A DNA stretch of 64,000 nt from assembly GCA_033439685.1 (NCBI GenBank), contig JAUEDM010000006.1, positions 1,426,001 through 1,490,000 on the forward strand, in the 5' to 3' direction. A model generated the notes under the pieces. It did no database searches, had not been told where the DNA came from, and saw only the letters and a list, made by a program, of their open reading frames with translations. Each line of letters starts with the position of its first letter. Positions within the stretch are counted from its first letter, which is position 1. A program made the translations under genes and the position numbers. Source of the stretch: Apodospora peruviana (taxonomy: Eukaryota > Ascomycota > Sordariomycetes > Sordariales > Lasiosphaeriaceae). This document shows positions 1 to 10,544 of the stretch, in pieces.

Positions 1-118
1 CGTTAATCTCTGGGAGAAGCTGAGCAGTAAGTTGGGCGTCAACGGAACTAGCGTCGCCTCTGCTCAGTTTTGTAAGTCAACTTATCCCATTTCGTTCAGC
101 AAATTTGTAGAAAATAGC

Positions 119-952
119 TTACTCTTCTTCATCTTCACCTTCCGATAGCGATGTTGACTGCTCAGCATGTCCAGCACTCGATTGCTGCTGCTGGGCTTGG
201 TATTGCGAATAGTCGTGGTGGTTGAGGTGTTCCGGCTGAGGCGGCGGCGGAGCAACAGGCCCTTCACCACTCGCACCATTGGCCATTGTTGGAGTAGCCG
301 CGATCTCCTTGGCTTTTCGTTTCCGGTTCGGCGCCGGGCCGGTGTACAGCGAGCAGGTGGACGTGTTGTCGAACCACTTGCAGTTGGAGCAGCTATTATG
401 AAACCTCCCCAGCAGCTGGCGGCAGGACGGGAACGGGCCGAGCGCGTTCTTTGCCCGGCGATCGACGCAGCTGCTGCAGGCGAGCGGCGAGTCACTGCCC
501 CGCGAGTGAATGAGTATCCCGTTGATGTAGCTGGGCCGCTGAGACGCAATGTGCCGGGCCGTGATCCACCCTTGCACGAAGTAGATGATCTCGCGGCTGG
601 GCATCTGGAACACGGCGCGTTGGGATTCATGGATCAAAACGCTCTCGTCCAGGGCATCGCGGATGTGGACGCACACGACGGAGATGGCGCGGGCAGATTT
701 GGCCGTGTTCCACTTCTTGACGAGCTCGTTCTGCTCGTAGTCGGCCTCGCGGACCGTCATGTTTGGCCGGCCTGGCGGACGACCCCGGCGCTTCTTGGGG
801 AAGGCAGCAGGTAAGAGGTGGTCATAGGACTGCAGCGGCGGCTGGGCTGGTGACACACTTCCGGTAGTGTTCATCCGAACGGCCGTCCCCGTCGCCGGCG
901 CCGGCGCGAGTGGTGATCCACCGGCTGGCGCAACGCCAGCTGCATCCGCCAT
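119..952 (-). CDS. DUF3716-like Cys-rich protein with AT-hook
   Basis: Single-exon gene of 277 aa, started at the ATG at 952; the longer open frame begins with GTG and is not needed. Visible parts are a Pro/Ala-rich N-terminus, an AT-hook KRRGRPPGRP at about residues 54-63, and a Cys-rich domain at about 159-200 with the pattern CSSC, PSC, CSNC and STC. The tail is Gln/Ser-rich and acidic. The Cys spacing resembles the fungal DUF3716 family, which I recall as uncharacterised and often nuclear. The AT-hook suggests minor-groove DNA binding, and the Cys cluster probably binds zinc (inference). It is divergent from the SNARE gene at 1520, sharing about 570 bp of upstream DNA. The function is not known. 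Confidence 0.8.
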   Translation of the reverse strand: MADAAGVAPAGGSPLAPAPATGTAVRMNTTGSVSPAQPPLQSYDHLLPAAFPKKRRGRPPGRPNMTVREADYEQNELVKKWNTAKSARAISVVCVHIRDALDESVLIHESQRAVFQMPSREIIYFVQGWITARHIASQRPSYINGILIHSRGSDSPLACSSCVDRRAKNALGPFPSCRQLLGRFHNSCSNCKWFDNTSTCSLYTGPAPNRKRKAKEIAATPTMANGASGEGPVAPPPPQPEHLNHHDYSQYQAQQQQSSAGHAEQSTSLSEGEDEEE

Positions 953-1519
953 TGTTGTGTTCAAATTCAATTGCCCAGGCACACGCGAGGGTGAATCCCC
1001 ACCACTGCGGGTAGCGAGAGTGGTTTCGCGATATATGTCAAAGACCTGTCGTCTTATTGGAACTCTTCAGTGTGGGGAGCCGCCTACAAGAAAGGTGAGG
1101 ATGGCAGAGCAGTTGAGGCTTTATTTTGTACGAGGACGGCACGTCGTCTGGCTTCTGCATTTCCAGTCGGTTCGCATACTACCATGTGCACGGGCCAATC
1201 AACAGGGGCCTGCCGACTGCCTGCCACCTGTCATCCATCTGCCGTAAAACACGGCCGCCTGATCACTCAGCGGCGTCTACGTAATGTATTACAGGGGCCA
1301 CCCTTAACGATATGCAAGTACCTTAATGCAAGCCCACCGGCGGTCCGGGGTAATAAAGACATCCACTGTCCACGCCAACCGAAACATCGCAAAGCATCAT
1401 CTCGTCAGATTGTCCACTCGTTCCGCTTCTTCGCTCCCGCTGCCCCTTTGTGAGAGAGGCTTGCTGTTCGCTCCCGGCGAGGTCATCCATTTCTTTATCT
1501 CATCATCAACAAAACCAAC
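953..1519. promoter_or_regulatory. Divergent intergenic region
   Basis: About 570 bp between two divergent starts (952 minus, 1520 plus). It must hold both promoters. Pyrimidine-rich leader sequence precedes the ATG at 1520. I see no coding sequence or specific operator. Confidence 0.5.
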
Positions 1520-2470
1520 ATGTCGAACCCAAACGCCCTCCTTTTGCTCGCCGACCACATCAAGCTCTCGCTCCTCGAGCGACAGCGAGCCAAGACGCTC
1601 AACCTCGGAAGCGACTCGCCAGACGGCCACCTCTCCCGATCGCTGGACCAATTCAGAGATGGACTCGAATCTCTTCAGAAGGAACAGACCCGGCTTGAAG
1701 AAAGCGGCGACGAGTCGTACGTTTTCATTCCTTCCTCTCTATCTCTCTCTCTTTTACGTCAACCTCCTTTCTCTAACCATCTCTCCGCAAATAGAAAAGC
1801 ATCCAACCTCGCCGACACCATTTCGTCTCTACAAAAGCAATACCACGATCTAACCTCCCAGTTCCACGGCTACGCGTCCCCGGCCACGGCATCAACCCTC
1901 TCATACCCCAACGATCCCTCGCTGGCAGCCGATTTCGCCCACGCGCAATCCTCCACCTCTGCTACTTCTCCTCGCACCAGTACCGACTTACCGGCCGTCC
2001 AACCAAAAATCACCAAAAAACCTTCGGCATCAAAAACAGTCCGCTTTTCCGACCGCTTAGATCTTGATCTAGAAGCTGGTGGCCAGACACAACCAAAATA
2101 CCGCGACAACCCAACAGAAGATGACGGCGATGCCGGCTACCGCGACACGATCGAGGGCCAAGGAATGTCCAATCTCCAGGTCCACGAGTACCACCGCCGC
2201 ATTCTCGAAGATCAAGACGCGCAGCTCGACGCCTTGGGTCAATCGATTTCCCGCCAGCGCGAGCTGAGCATGCAGATCGGCGACGAGCTCGACTCTCAAG
2301 TAATGATGCTCGACGAGAGCGAGAGGGTGGTGGACCGCCACCAGGGGAGACTCGACCGCGCAAGAAGACAAATGGGTAGGATCGCGAGAGGCGCAAGCGA
2401 GAGCAAGCAGATGACTGTTATCGTTGTCTTGATTGTGATATTGGTCTTGTTGATTATCATTTTGAAGTGA
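1520..2470 (+). CDS. SYN8: Qc-SNARE, Syn8/syntaxin-8 type
   Basis: Membrane-fusion SNARE of the endosome/vacuole route. Two exons, 1520-1716 and 1795-2470, give about 290 aa. The 78-nt intron 1717-1794 (GTACGT donor, CTAAC branch site at about 1773, TAG acceptor) is a multiple of three, so the unspliced frame stays open and would mis-add 26 residues. The C-terminal half carries a SNARE heptad helix with a central Gln in IGDELDSQVMML, followed by a hydrophobic tail anchor (VIVVLIVILVLLIIIL) that ends at the stop with only a Lys outside. The N-terminal half is helical and the linker is Ser/Thr/Pro-rich. A single SNARE motif with a zero-layer Gln and tail anchor fits Qc SNAREs such as yeast Syn8 or S. 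pombe Fsv1. Which of these is the orthologue is inference. Confidence 0.85.
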   Translation: MSNPNALLLLADHIKLSLLERQRAKTLNLGSDSPDGHLSRSLDQFRDGLESLQKEQTRLEESGDESYVFIPSSLSLSLLRQPPFSNHLSANRKASNLADTISSLQKQYHDLTSQFHGYASPATASTLSYPNDPSLAADFAHAQSSTSATSPRTSTDLPAVQPKITKKPSASKTVRFSDRLDLDLEAGGQTQPKYRDNPTEDDGDAGYRDTIEGQGMSNLQVHEYHRRILEDQDAQLDALGQSISRQRELSMQIGDELDSQVMMLDESERVVDRHQGRLDRARRQMGRIARGASESKQMTVIVVLIVILVLLIIILK

Positions 2471-3454
2471 TCACACCCATTGGAGACATGGAAGGGTTGC
2501 GGGTGGTGGTAATGGGTGAAGTTGTAAGTTGGTCTGCTGAGTTACCGAGCGAAGAAGGTAGGTGAGTACTTTAAGTGGTGGGCAAGAAGGGAGGGGGACA
2601 TTTCGGGTTTGTTCAGGGGACGGAAGTCAACGAGGTTGGTGGGTAGCAGTGTTTTCTCTCACCTTTAGTCGCTGTCAACAAGCAGCAGTCGGCCCAATCC
2701 ATCGAGGGGGTTGGCCAACGGAGGCTGCAAGGGTTGGACCTGGTCATTTCTTTTTCTTTTCTTTTCTTTTTCTTTTTCTTTTTCTTTTTCTTTTTCTTTT
2801 TCTTTTTCTTTTTCTTTTTCTTTTTCTTTTTCTTTTTCTTTTTCTTTTTCTTTTTCTTTTTTAATGTACTCGGCATCCTTTTTTTGGTGCCCTGTATTGT
2901 ATCTGGCATGGCGTTTGGACGGAGTTCAATGTTTTTGGTTTTGTGGACATCATCATCTCGATTTATCAGTTCAATTTCAGTTCATTTAGAGAGTAATCGA
3001 GTACGAAACGCTCTGCTTATGTGGATAAACCACCTGTGTCAGTCAAAGCATCGCTATCATGACAACCAGGTCACGTCCTCTTTATACACAGCCACCTTAC
3101 GGTGATAGTGGCAACTTATTCGGGTTATCGTCTATCTCATAATCTCATGATTCCATACTTCGTGATTCCCAATCCTCATCCCACCTCGTTCAGTTGGTCC
3201 AGCAATGAGTTCGGCTGGTGGTGAGACATCCATCCCTTTTCTCCCATATTGTACGCGGGTGTTAAGAAGCAATTAGGTCGCAGACTGTGCTGCGGCCCTT
3301 CAGTTGACTTCCTGAACGGTCAATCTTCCTTGGAACAACTTGAACCCAACGCGTATGTAGCACGATAGCAGCACATCGATGACCCACGGGGAGATCTGAC
3401 CACAATAACACTCCTCGAAATACCTCGTCATCCACGGCCCTTCAGTCTTTCGGC
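2471..3454. other. Convergent intergenic region
   Basis: 3' ends of the SNARE gene (plus) and AMA1 (minus) converge here. It holds a long pyrimidine microsatellite (separate entry). No gene is seen. The long Phe or Lys runs in open frames here are products of that repeat. Confidence 0.6.
2747..2862 (+). repeat. (TTTTTC)n hexanucleotide microsatellite
   Basis: About 115 bp of near-perfect TTTTTC units, with two or three shorter TTTTC units at the left edge. It is pure pyrimidine on the plus strand and lies about 280 bp after the SNARE stop codon. Confidence 0.97.
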
Positions 3455-6108
3455 TCACCTGATAACGTCACCCTCCTTGTCAATTCCCTCCAAACTTTCC
3501 AAGATATCACTGCCGCCGAGCATGCCGACCCCGCCGGCCGTCGCTTTCTTGTCTGCCGACCAAACCTCATGGAATTTGACGCTCTTATCGCTTGATGCAA
3601 CCATAATGCAGCCTTCCATCAGGGTGCGGCTAGGATTTTGACGAGTGACAGCTCTTGCCGCGCGGTCATCCTTAAGTCCTGGATATGGTATCGCGTAGAG
3701 TGCTCGGTGCTCGCCGGCCCATGGAATGGCGGCAACCTGGCGGCAGTCCGGCCATGAGAAAACGGCAATTCGTACTGTATGTTCTGGCTGGGCGTACCCA
3801 AATGTGGCAGCTATCTCGCGTCTCGTGGTGGACCAAATCAGACTGGTCACTTGTGCCGAGACGGAAATCGTCGCTAGAGCAGCGCCTGATGTTGTGTGAA
3901 AGAAGTGGATGCACTTGTCGTTGGATCCTCCTCCTGTAGCCACCAGGCCGTCCTGCCAAGGGCAGAATGCAATGGCTTTGACCGCAGCTCCATGCCGCCA
4001 TCGATACTTCTCGTCGCCCGATTTGAGGTGTCTGACCCTGCTTGTAGATCTGCTGGGTGGCGGAATCGGCGGCTGAATACTTGCTATGCTAATAGTTCCA
4101 TTTCCCAAGTACCCACCACTTCCTAGGTAGCCCGTTCCTTGAGGCTGCGGCGTCGTTGACAACTCAACCTGCTCCTCATCGTGGTTTTGCGCGTGGGGGT
4201 CTTCAAGGACCTTTGCGGTCTCGAACAGGCAGCATAAGTTGTCGTTCCCTCCTGTAGCAAACAGCTCGCCGTTTGGAGACCATGAAAGTCCACATATCTG
4301 TTGTGTGTGGATGGTGATCCTTGCGAGAAGAGTCACCTGACCTGGCCAGTTGTGACGTTCCACCTCGTATCTTGCTGGCCATTCAACAGCGTAATAGTAA
4401 ACAGCGCCAGACTCGTCTCCTACCAAGAGATCTTCGGTCCTAACCATGGATCCGAGATATATGGGACATTTGGAGGGTCGTTTGGTGCAGGTCGGCTTCC
4501 AGCTCAAGCATATAACAGGAGCGGGTTGGATGACCTCGAAGCGCGGCAAAGGGCTGGTCCTTGAACCAGTTACCGACGGTTCCGGGTCATCGTACAGTGA
4601 CATCAGCCCCAAGGTCTTGTTAGATCTTCCGTATGCAAGAATGCATTTTGATCCTTGTGTCGAAGAGAAAGAAACACTGGTCAGGTGGCAGTTATCTTGG
4701 GTTCCAGCGTTGAGGAGTTTCACCCCGCCATCCTCTGACCAGCCATACAGAAGGTCACCCAATGCCACTGCGAGGGTACTGGTGGTGGCGTTGTAGGCAA
4801 GAACCGAGCAATAAAAGTCATCGCGTAGGTTTGGTGCATCAAGAACTCTAATAACGTGTCAGATCTGTATGTTGTCAAGTTAATGGAAGCCACTTACTTG
4901 AATGGGGCAATTGGCAATGTTCTGTTTTCCGTCGGCTTCTTCAGTCCTGTTCATGTCAGATACGCCAGTTTCGTAAATAAGCCTTTCTATGAACCTACTG
5001 AAAGGTGATCCATCCTGGACCCATTCGGTTCCATTCCATTGTGTCAGAATTTCTCGGGACTTGCGCCTAAGAATGGGACCCTGGTGAGAGGGCACATTCA
5101 CGTCCAGGACTCGTTGAGTCCGGTCCAAGCCGAGCGCAGTTGCAATTCGAGCTTCGTGTTTTTCCATGTGCTCCTCAGTTTGAGGCTTCGCAGCCGGAAA
5201 GGAGGTTCGAAAAAGCCGGGCGTTTGTTCCACTTCTTACCAACTGACCTCGTCCGTTGTTAACGGCCGCGGCAGGTGCGACGCCGCCGACGGCCCATATG
5301 GTTCCGATACTAGCCTGTCGATCGAAACTATCAACAACATTCTGGGCCAGAGGACCCAGGACACTGCCAACTGAGAACAGGTTAGTAAGCTCAACTTCGA
5401 TCCTGCACAAGAGCTAGAACTCGACCTACCACGATTTTGGGATGACGCGGTCTCGGAACGGAACTGTGCCCGGAAATCCGATGCCATTGGTGTCACAACT
5501 CTTCGGCGGTAGCAGAATGGGTCTTCAGTGGCGCCATTGTGTCGAAGGATCTTCTCGGATAGGGTCAGCTCGTTTGCTGCCTTGCCAGTCCGATATTTCT
5601 CGGTAGTATCTGTTGAATGTGTCCTTGTGGGGATAAAACGGTCCCGCAGACGCAGAGATCTAGTCCCCGCCCGCACTAGGCCTATGTTAGAGCGCCGTCG
5701 AGGAAGAGTCGTCCCTGACTCGGAAGTAAATGCCGTCGTTAGGGACGGACGTGGACGAGTGGACCGAGCTGGCAGAGTAGCGGTTTGTCGCTTCTTGAGC
5801 GAAGGCCTTTCTCTCGCGATTGGGGTTGGTGTATCAAGTCGCAACCTCTTAGACGGCGAGCCATCATTACTGTCTGCCGGATCGTCGTCTATGTCGGAGC
5901 CGTTGCCATCTCCAAAAACCCACAAGTCTATTGCTGGACGTTTAGCTTGTTTTTCTGAGGGGGTTGGAGTTTCTGGTGAAGCGGGAGCTGATCCATATCC
6001 GGAATCTGTTGGGCTGTCGGAGAAGCAAGGAGGCGAGCTTTTCGCCTGGCGCATGCGCCGAAGGCGTCGCGGAGAAAGCAAGTCGTCAAAGTCCAATGAA
6101 GACGACAT
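3455..6108 (-). CDS. AMA1: Meiotic APC/C activator AMA1 (Cdc20/Fizzy family)
   Basis: Substrate adaptor of the anaphase-promoting complex in meiosis. Exon 1 is 6108-5430, followed by a clean 59-nt intron 5371-5429 (GTAGGT, TTACTAAC, CAG), then exon 2 to about 4894-4898 and exon 3 to 3455. The C-box DRFIPTR sits at about residue 156. The family sequence VLDAPNLRDDFY opens the WD40 propeller in exon 3, followed by WD repeats (for example GLSWSPNGELFATGGNDN). The protein ends DVIR, the C-terminal Ile-Arg tail that docks on APC/C. C-box, propeller and IR tail together make the family call firm. AMA1 rather than Cdc20/Cdh1 rests on overall resemblance to fungal AMA1. The exon 2/3 junction is a problem: the strong GTAAGT donor (4897) with the TTATTAG acceptor breaks the frame. 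A weaker GTGGCT donor (4893) with the GAG acceptor (4846) restores it, giving about 848 aa. Confidence 0.88.
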
Positions 6109-7112
6109 GTTGACTTCAATGGGCCACGGTATCCCGTGAAGAGCACGTAGCTTGTGTGAGGAAGTGGTTGTCCTGGGGTGGGAGCAGGGGGGTGTAAAAC
6201 GAAGAGCGGCAGCCACTACATGAAGGAAGTGGATGTTGAGTGATGACTGATTCCGAAATAAGCTCTGCTTCTGGTGGAAAAGAGTCCGAGTCTGGAAAAG
6301 AAATGCAAAATAAACGAAAGCTACGCAGACCGACCCAAACTTGCGAGTTCCGGCGAGGGGTGGCCGCTCTTGGCCGGGAGTCCTAGTTCGGGGTGTTGGC
6401 TCAAACGATGCTCGGTGTCGTCTGTTGGTTGGAGTTAACGTGCCCCGATGGCAATGATTTGGGCGTATAAGATGTTCACGAAGTCTCTAGGGAAACAGGA
6501 GGTAAAAGAAAAAGGTGCCTTAAAGGAAGATGGAGCATTCTGCAAGGTCTGTGTGGTCTGCGTGGGAACAATTGAGAAGGTGTCACCAAAGAATGAATTC
6601 GACGGTTCCTATTGTGTTCAATTATGTGGACCATTCTTCCATTTCCAGTCCTTCCTATTGTTGAAGTTGATGTTGCCCTTTAGTGCCCTCGGCGGGCACT
6701 TGCCTGGCCCCCGGGTGGACCAGGCGGGCATGGCGGCTGCGATGACAGTACATTGACAGCCCGGAGGAAGGAACTCCTGATCAGATGAAAAAGAATGGAT
6801 TTGATGAGATGAAAACAAGGTGAAAATCGGGGTGAGCTTGGGCAAGCGCGTTCATCGGGAAGTTGAAACGGTGTTGCTCCGGCATTGCTAGCTTGGCCCG
6901 AGCGGCCGATGTATTTATTAGTTAGTGATAAGAATCTGATAAGCCCTACCCAGCACTGCAAATGATTGCGGCAGGTATCAGGCGCCCCCACCACGGTGAT
7001 CGGTCTCTCGGCCCGCCTGGGCATCCCGACGTCATGTAATGAAACAGTGCAATCATCAAGAGAGAGTGCGTCCCCTCCGGAACACGACAACCCCCCTGGG
7101 CAAGAATAGAAT
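6109..7112. promoter_or_regulatory. Divergent intergenic region AMA1/BET4
   Basis: About 1 kb between two divergent starts, containing both promoters and 5' leaders. Open frames here are short and lack recognisable content. I see no specific regulatory element. Confidence 0.5.
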
Positions 7113-8578
7113 ATGGCCGATGTAAGCTTCCTTGACCGTCTTACCCTATAAAACAGAACTTTGTTGACTGATCCGGAGAATGCTGCCGCCAGCAAGGTGG
7201 ATCGCAGCACGGCATAGCCCGAACATCCCGAGCGCGAACCGACGAACAGAGGACCCTCGACCTCGAAAGGATCCAGAAGTACCACCTACTCGAGGAGGAG
7301 ATCCGCTCGCACGTGTCGCAGCATAACTACACCCCGCACGTCTTCCAGCTCACCTCGAAACTGCTCAAGCTCAACCCGGAGTACTACACGATATGGAACG
7401 TCCGCAGGCGCTTGCTAATCTATGGATTATTCTCCAAACCGTCGGCTGGATCATTGCCCTCGACGGCGTCGCCGACTTCTTCTCCGACCGCCACTACCAC
7501 AACGTCTTCCGCCGCCTGCTCCTCCTCTTTGTCGACCGCGACCCCGCCAGCCCCCGGCCCCCAGACAGCTGGGAGGAGTGGTACAACAGCTGATGACAAT
7601 AACAACACAGAAGAGACTCATGGAGCAGCAGAGGAGGGGAATCAACAAAACGACCTCAACATCATAAAAACCGAACTCGGCTTCACCATCCCTTTGCTCC
7701 TCGAGTCGCCAAAATGTTACTGGATCTGGAGCTACCGGCTCTGGATCCTGCAGCAGGCCATCGACCGCCTGCCTGTACTGGTCGCCCGACGGATATGGGA
7801 GGAAGAGCTGGGTCTGGCGTCCAAAATGCTGACCAAGGACCGGCGCAACTTCCACGCGTGGGGATACCGGCGGCACGTGGTGGAACAGCTCGAGAGCAGC
7901 CAGCTCGGGGGCAAAAGCATGGCCGAGTCCGAGTTTGAGTACACCACGAGGATGATCAGCCAGGACCTGTCCAACTTTTCGGCCTGGCACAGCCGGAGCA
8001 AGTTGATTCCAAGGCTGTTGGACGAGAGGAAGGCGGATGATGCTGCGAGGGAGATGCTTCTGAATGAAGGTAAGACACATTCAACTTTCTATTGGTTTTT
8101 TACAAACGGAACGGATTCTAATAACAAAGAAATAGAGTTTGGTCTGATATGTAGAGCCATCAACGTCGGGCCCGAGGACCAGTCCTTATGGTACTACCAC
8201 CGATCTTTGATGCTTAATCTCGTTGGCTTTGTTGGTCACCCGACCATCACGCCCGCTTTCTCGCGGGATGACCGGGTCACGTACGTGGTCCGCGAGATCG
8301 AGGGGATCAAGGAGCTTCTCGAGGACTATGACGACGTCAAACTGATTTATGAGGCGCTGATCGACTATACCTTGTACCTGTGTCAGCTGTTGGGGCGGCA
8401 ACCGGACGTCACCGAGAAGCAAGCAATGACGGAGTGGTTGGCGATGTTGAAGAAGCTGGATCCGATGCGTAATGGGCGGTGGAATGACTTGGAGAGGGAT
8501 TGTGGGCTGCTGAATGGTGGTCGGAGACCGAAAGTTGTGTCTATTGACGTGGGACAAGGGCAGGGACAAGGTGAGTGA
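7113..8578 (+). CDS. BET4: Rab geranylgeranyltransferase alpha subunit
   Basis: Catalytic partner subunit of type II protein geranylgeranyltransferase, which lipidates Rab GTPases. The best model has a 9-nt first exon (7113-7121, Met-Ala-Asp), an 86-nt intron (GTAAGC...GCAG), exon 2 at 7208-8069, a 66-nt intron 8070-8135 (GTAAGA, CTAATAAC, TAG) and exon 3 at 8136-8578. The total of 1314 nt is in frame (437 aa). Prenyltransferase-alpha repeats are plain: YTIWNVRRRLL, CYWIWSYRLWIL, FHAWGYRRHVV, FSAWHSRSKLI and SLWYYHRSLM. A low-complexity Thr/Ser/Pro/Asn insert of about 65 residues sits between repeats 1 and 2. The type II call over farnesyltransferase alpha rests on the N-terminal HGIARTSRARTDEQRTLDL region. 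The stop overlaps a GTGAGT, so a short extra 3' exon cannot be excluded. Confidence 0.88.
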
Positions 8579-8792
8579 CGGAGGCAGAGCTATCTTTATG
8601 GGCACTGACAGTTGCTTTGTTCGATCCTGGGTTCCCTTGTGATTTACTCATTGCCTTTAATTCTTGGATAATGTCATGAATATAACATCACAGTTGAAAG
8701 TCAGTCCCGTGCCCCCTATTTTCATCACTTTATAGTTACATCTTGCAGACAGTCGGACACATAGGTACCCAGCCGACCCCACGGTGTGATAT

Positions 8793-10544
8793 CTAATTAC
8801 CACACTTCCCAGCGACCAGACTCGCCCCTCTGCCCACCAACCCATCAAAATACCCCAACAGCGTCTCAACGGGTATCATATCCATCACCCCCAGACTCGG
8901 GTTCGACGACGTGAGAACTCGGCCTCCAAACAGCACACGAACAAAATACCCTCCATCACCACCACCACCACTTGTCTGCTTCTTTTTATAAAACTGCTCA
9001 AAAACAACCTCGGCGCCCATCCCAGGCCAGACCATCTCGTCAACCTGCAGCACCGACAGCAGCCGACTAACGGACCCGTCGTGCGCAATATTGTGATACC
9101 ACAACACATGTTGCTTTTCCGTCATCACCTCTCGTAAATGCTCCGCCAATTCAGCGATCCAGACTCCAAACGACGCCACCGACGCAGTAAGGGCCATCTC
9201 GCCCGCGTCGCGGTAGATGTGACTATACTCCCAGTGTCCGAACCTGTACGCCTTGTTGGCCATGTCCTGCGTTATGCACTCTGAAGTATCATTCTTTCCA
9301 TCAACGATCTTGCAAGGAAACGGTTTCTGGTGGCACTGTCTGGCCGAAAGATTGTCGTAGTAATGGTCCAGACCCTCATGGAACCCATTGTCAGTAACCG
9401 GCACGCCCGAGATGTTATCTAGGAGCGAGTATAATGGCTTCGCCGCATTGAGGTGCTCTTTCCATCTCTCGTTGGATTTTATTTTGTCAAAAAGAAAACT
9501 GGCTTTTGCGCAGGGGTATTTCGGCTCGAGCGAGTCGATCGTGCTGGCTTGGACCAACAATGGGACTTCGCGGGAAGCGTTCCACATGCCGTTGATCACC
9601 ATGCCTGCGACCTGGCTTGTAATCAAATTGTTGGTAACCCGGTAGACGACCCTATCGCGCCATTTCTCGCTATCTCGCGAGGGCAGGAAATTAAGCAGGT
9701 CGTGGTAGACGTCATGCAGATCAGCGCCGTGCTGCCACGAGTCATCGAGGCCTGCGGTCGTGATTTGCGGAAACTGGCAGGTGCCGATCCAGCCTGAGGG
9801 CACGAACGGGTTGATTGCAGACAAATACCCTTTCCAATAAGTCTGCGCGGCAGGAGTTTTTCTTTTTGAGTCAATTGGTTTCCCGTAAAAGTAGAGACCT
9901 TGATCATCGCAGTTCCAGTGGTACGGTTCTACCGGAAACGCGTTGGATGCGTACGGCGTGCGTTTATGATGGCGGTGGATCTAATGACAGTAACTCTTCA
10001 GTATATATATATAGAGAGAGAGAGAGATGGGAAGACGTTTAATTACCAACTCGACATATACAAGCTCATACTCTTTCGCGGCTTTGACGTACTCCGTCTT
10101 GCGCACATGCGGCATATTGCACCAGTTGTACGTTCCATATCTGGTGGTGTCGGACGAGTTGTAGATGAAGTCATATACGCCGCCCGTCCCGTCGACTACG
10201 GCGGTAATGTTGTTGAGTTTTGTGGAAGCCGGCGCATACCAGCCGATATCTACACCGCCGCCCGCGCCCGCTCCATAGCTGCTGACGCCGGCGAATGTAG
10301 CAAGCAAATGCCAGCCACCACTTGATGAGGAGGACCACATAGCCGCCCCTCCCAGTCCCAAGACGAAAACTAGGAACATCGAGACAGTCGCTAAACCGAG
10401 AAATGATTTTGTCGCAAGCGGATAACACGAGAATGCGGAGAATGATGTCCCCTTGTTCGTTGTGACGGTATTATGTCTAGTAGGAGGAGGAGGAGGTAGT
10501 CGAGGGGCGGTGGCGGATGCCCAAAAGCGAGCAGAGGAATCCAT
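8793..10544 (-). CDS. Histidine acid phosphatase family protein, membrane-anchored
   Basis: Two exons, 10544-10047 and 9980-8793, joined in phase 0 across a 66-nt intron (GTAATT...TTAG) give 561 aa. The catalytic N-terminal motif falls exactly at the junction: VEL then IHRHHKRTPYASNAF, where RHHKRTP is the RHGxRxP-type nucleophile loop with His in place of Gly. The distal catalytic pair is in YHNIAHDGSVSRLL (His-Asp). Before the catalytic domain, residues about 48-69 form one hydrophobic span (FLGLATVSMFLVFVLGLGGAAMW) after a basic, proline-rich cytosolic stretch. This suggests a type II anchored, lumenal or extracellular enzyme (inference). Several NxS/T sites fit this. The substrate is unknown; 2-phosphoxylose phosphatase-like and general acid phosphatases share the fold. 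The start could be later, just before the anchor. Confidence 0.85.
9999..10026. repeat. (TA)n(GA)n microsatellite inside phosphatase intron
   Basis: Alternating TA then GA dinucleotides occupy much of the 66-nt intron 9981-10046. The tract lies between donor and acceptor and does not affect coding frames. Confidence 0.9.

Noticed and set aside
2562..3105. Open frames with long Phe/Lys/Ser runs
   Set aside because: Generated by the TTTTTC microsatellite, with no other protein-like content.
3371..3455. Possible extra 3' intron and exon of AMA1 (GTGAGC overlaps the stop)
   Set aside because: The protein already ends in DVIR, matching the Ile-Arg tail of APC/C activators, so the stop at 3455 is taken as real.
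8570..8640. Possible extra terminal exon of BET4 (GTGAGT overlaps the stop)
   Set aside because: The only nearby acceptor gives a 41-nt intron and a hydrophobic tail not typical of the family.
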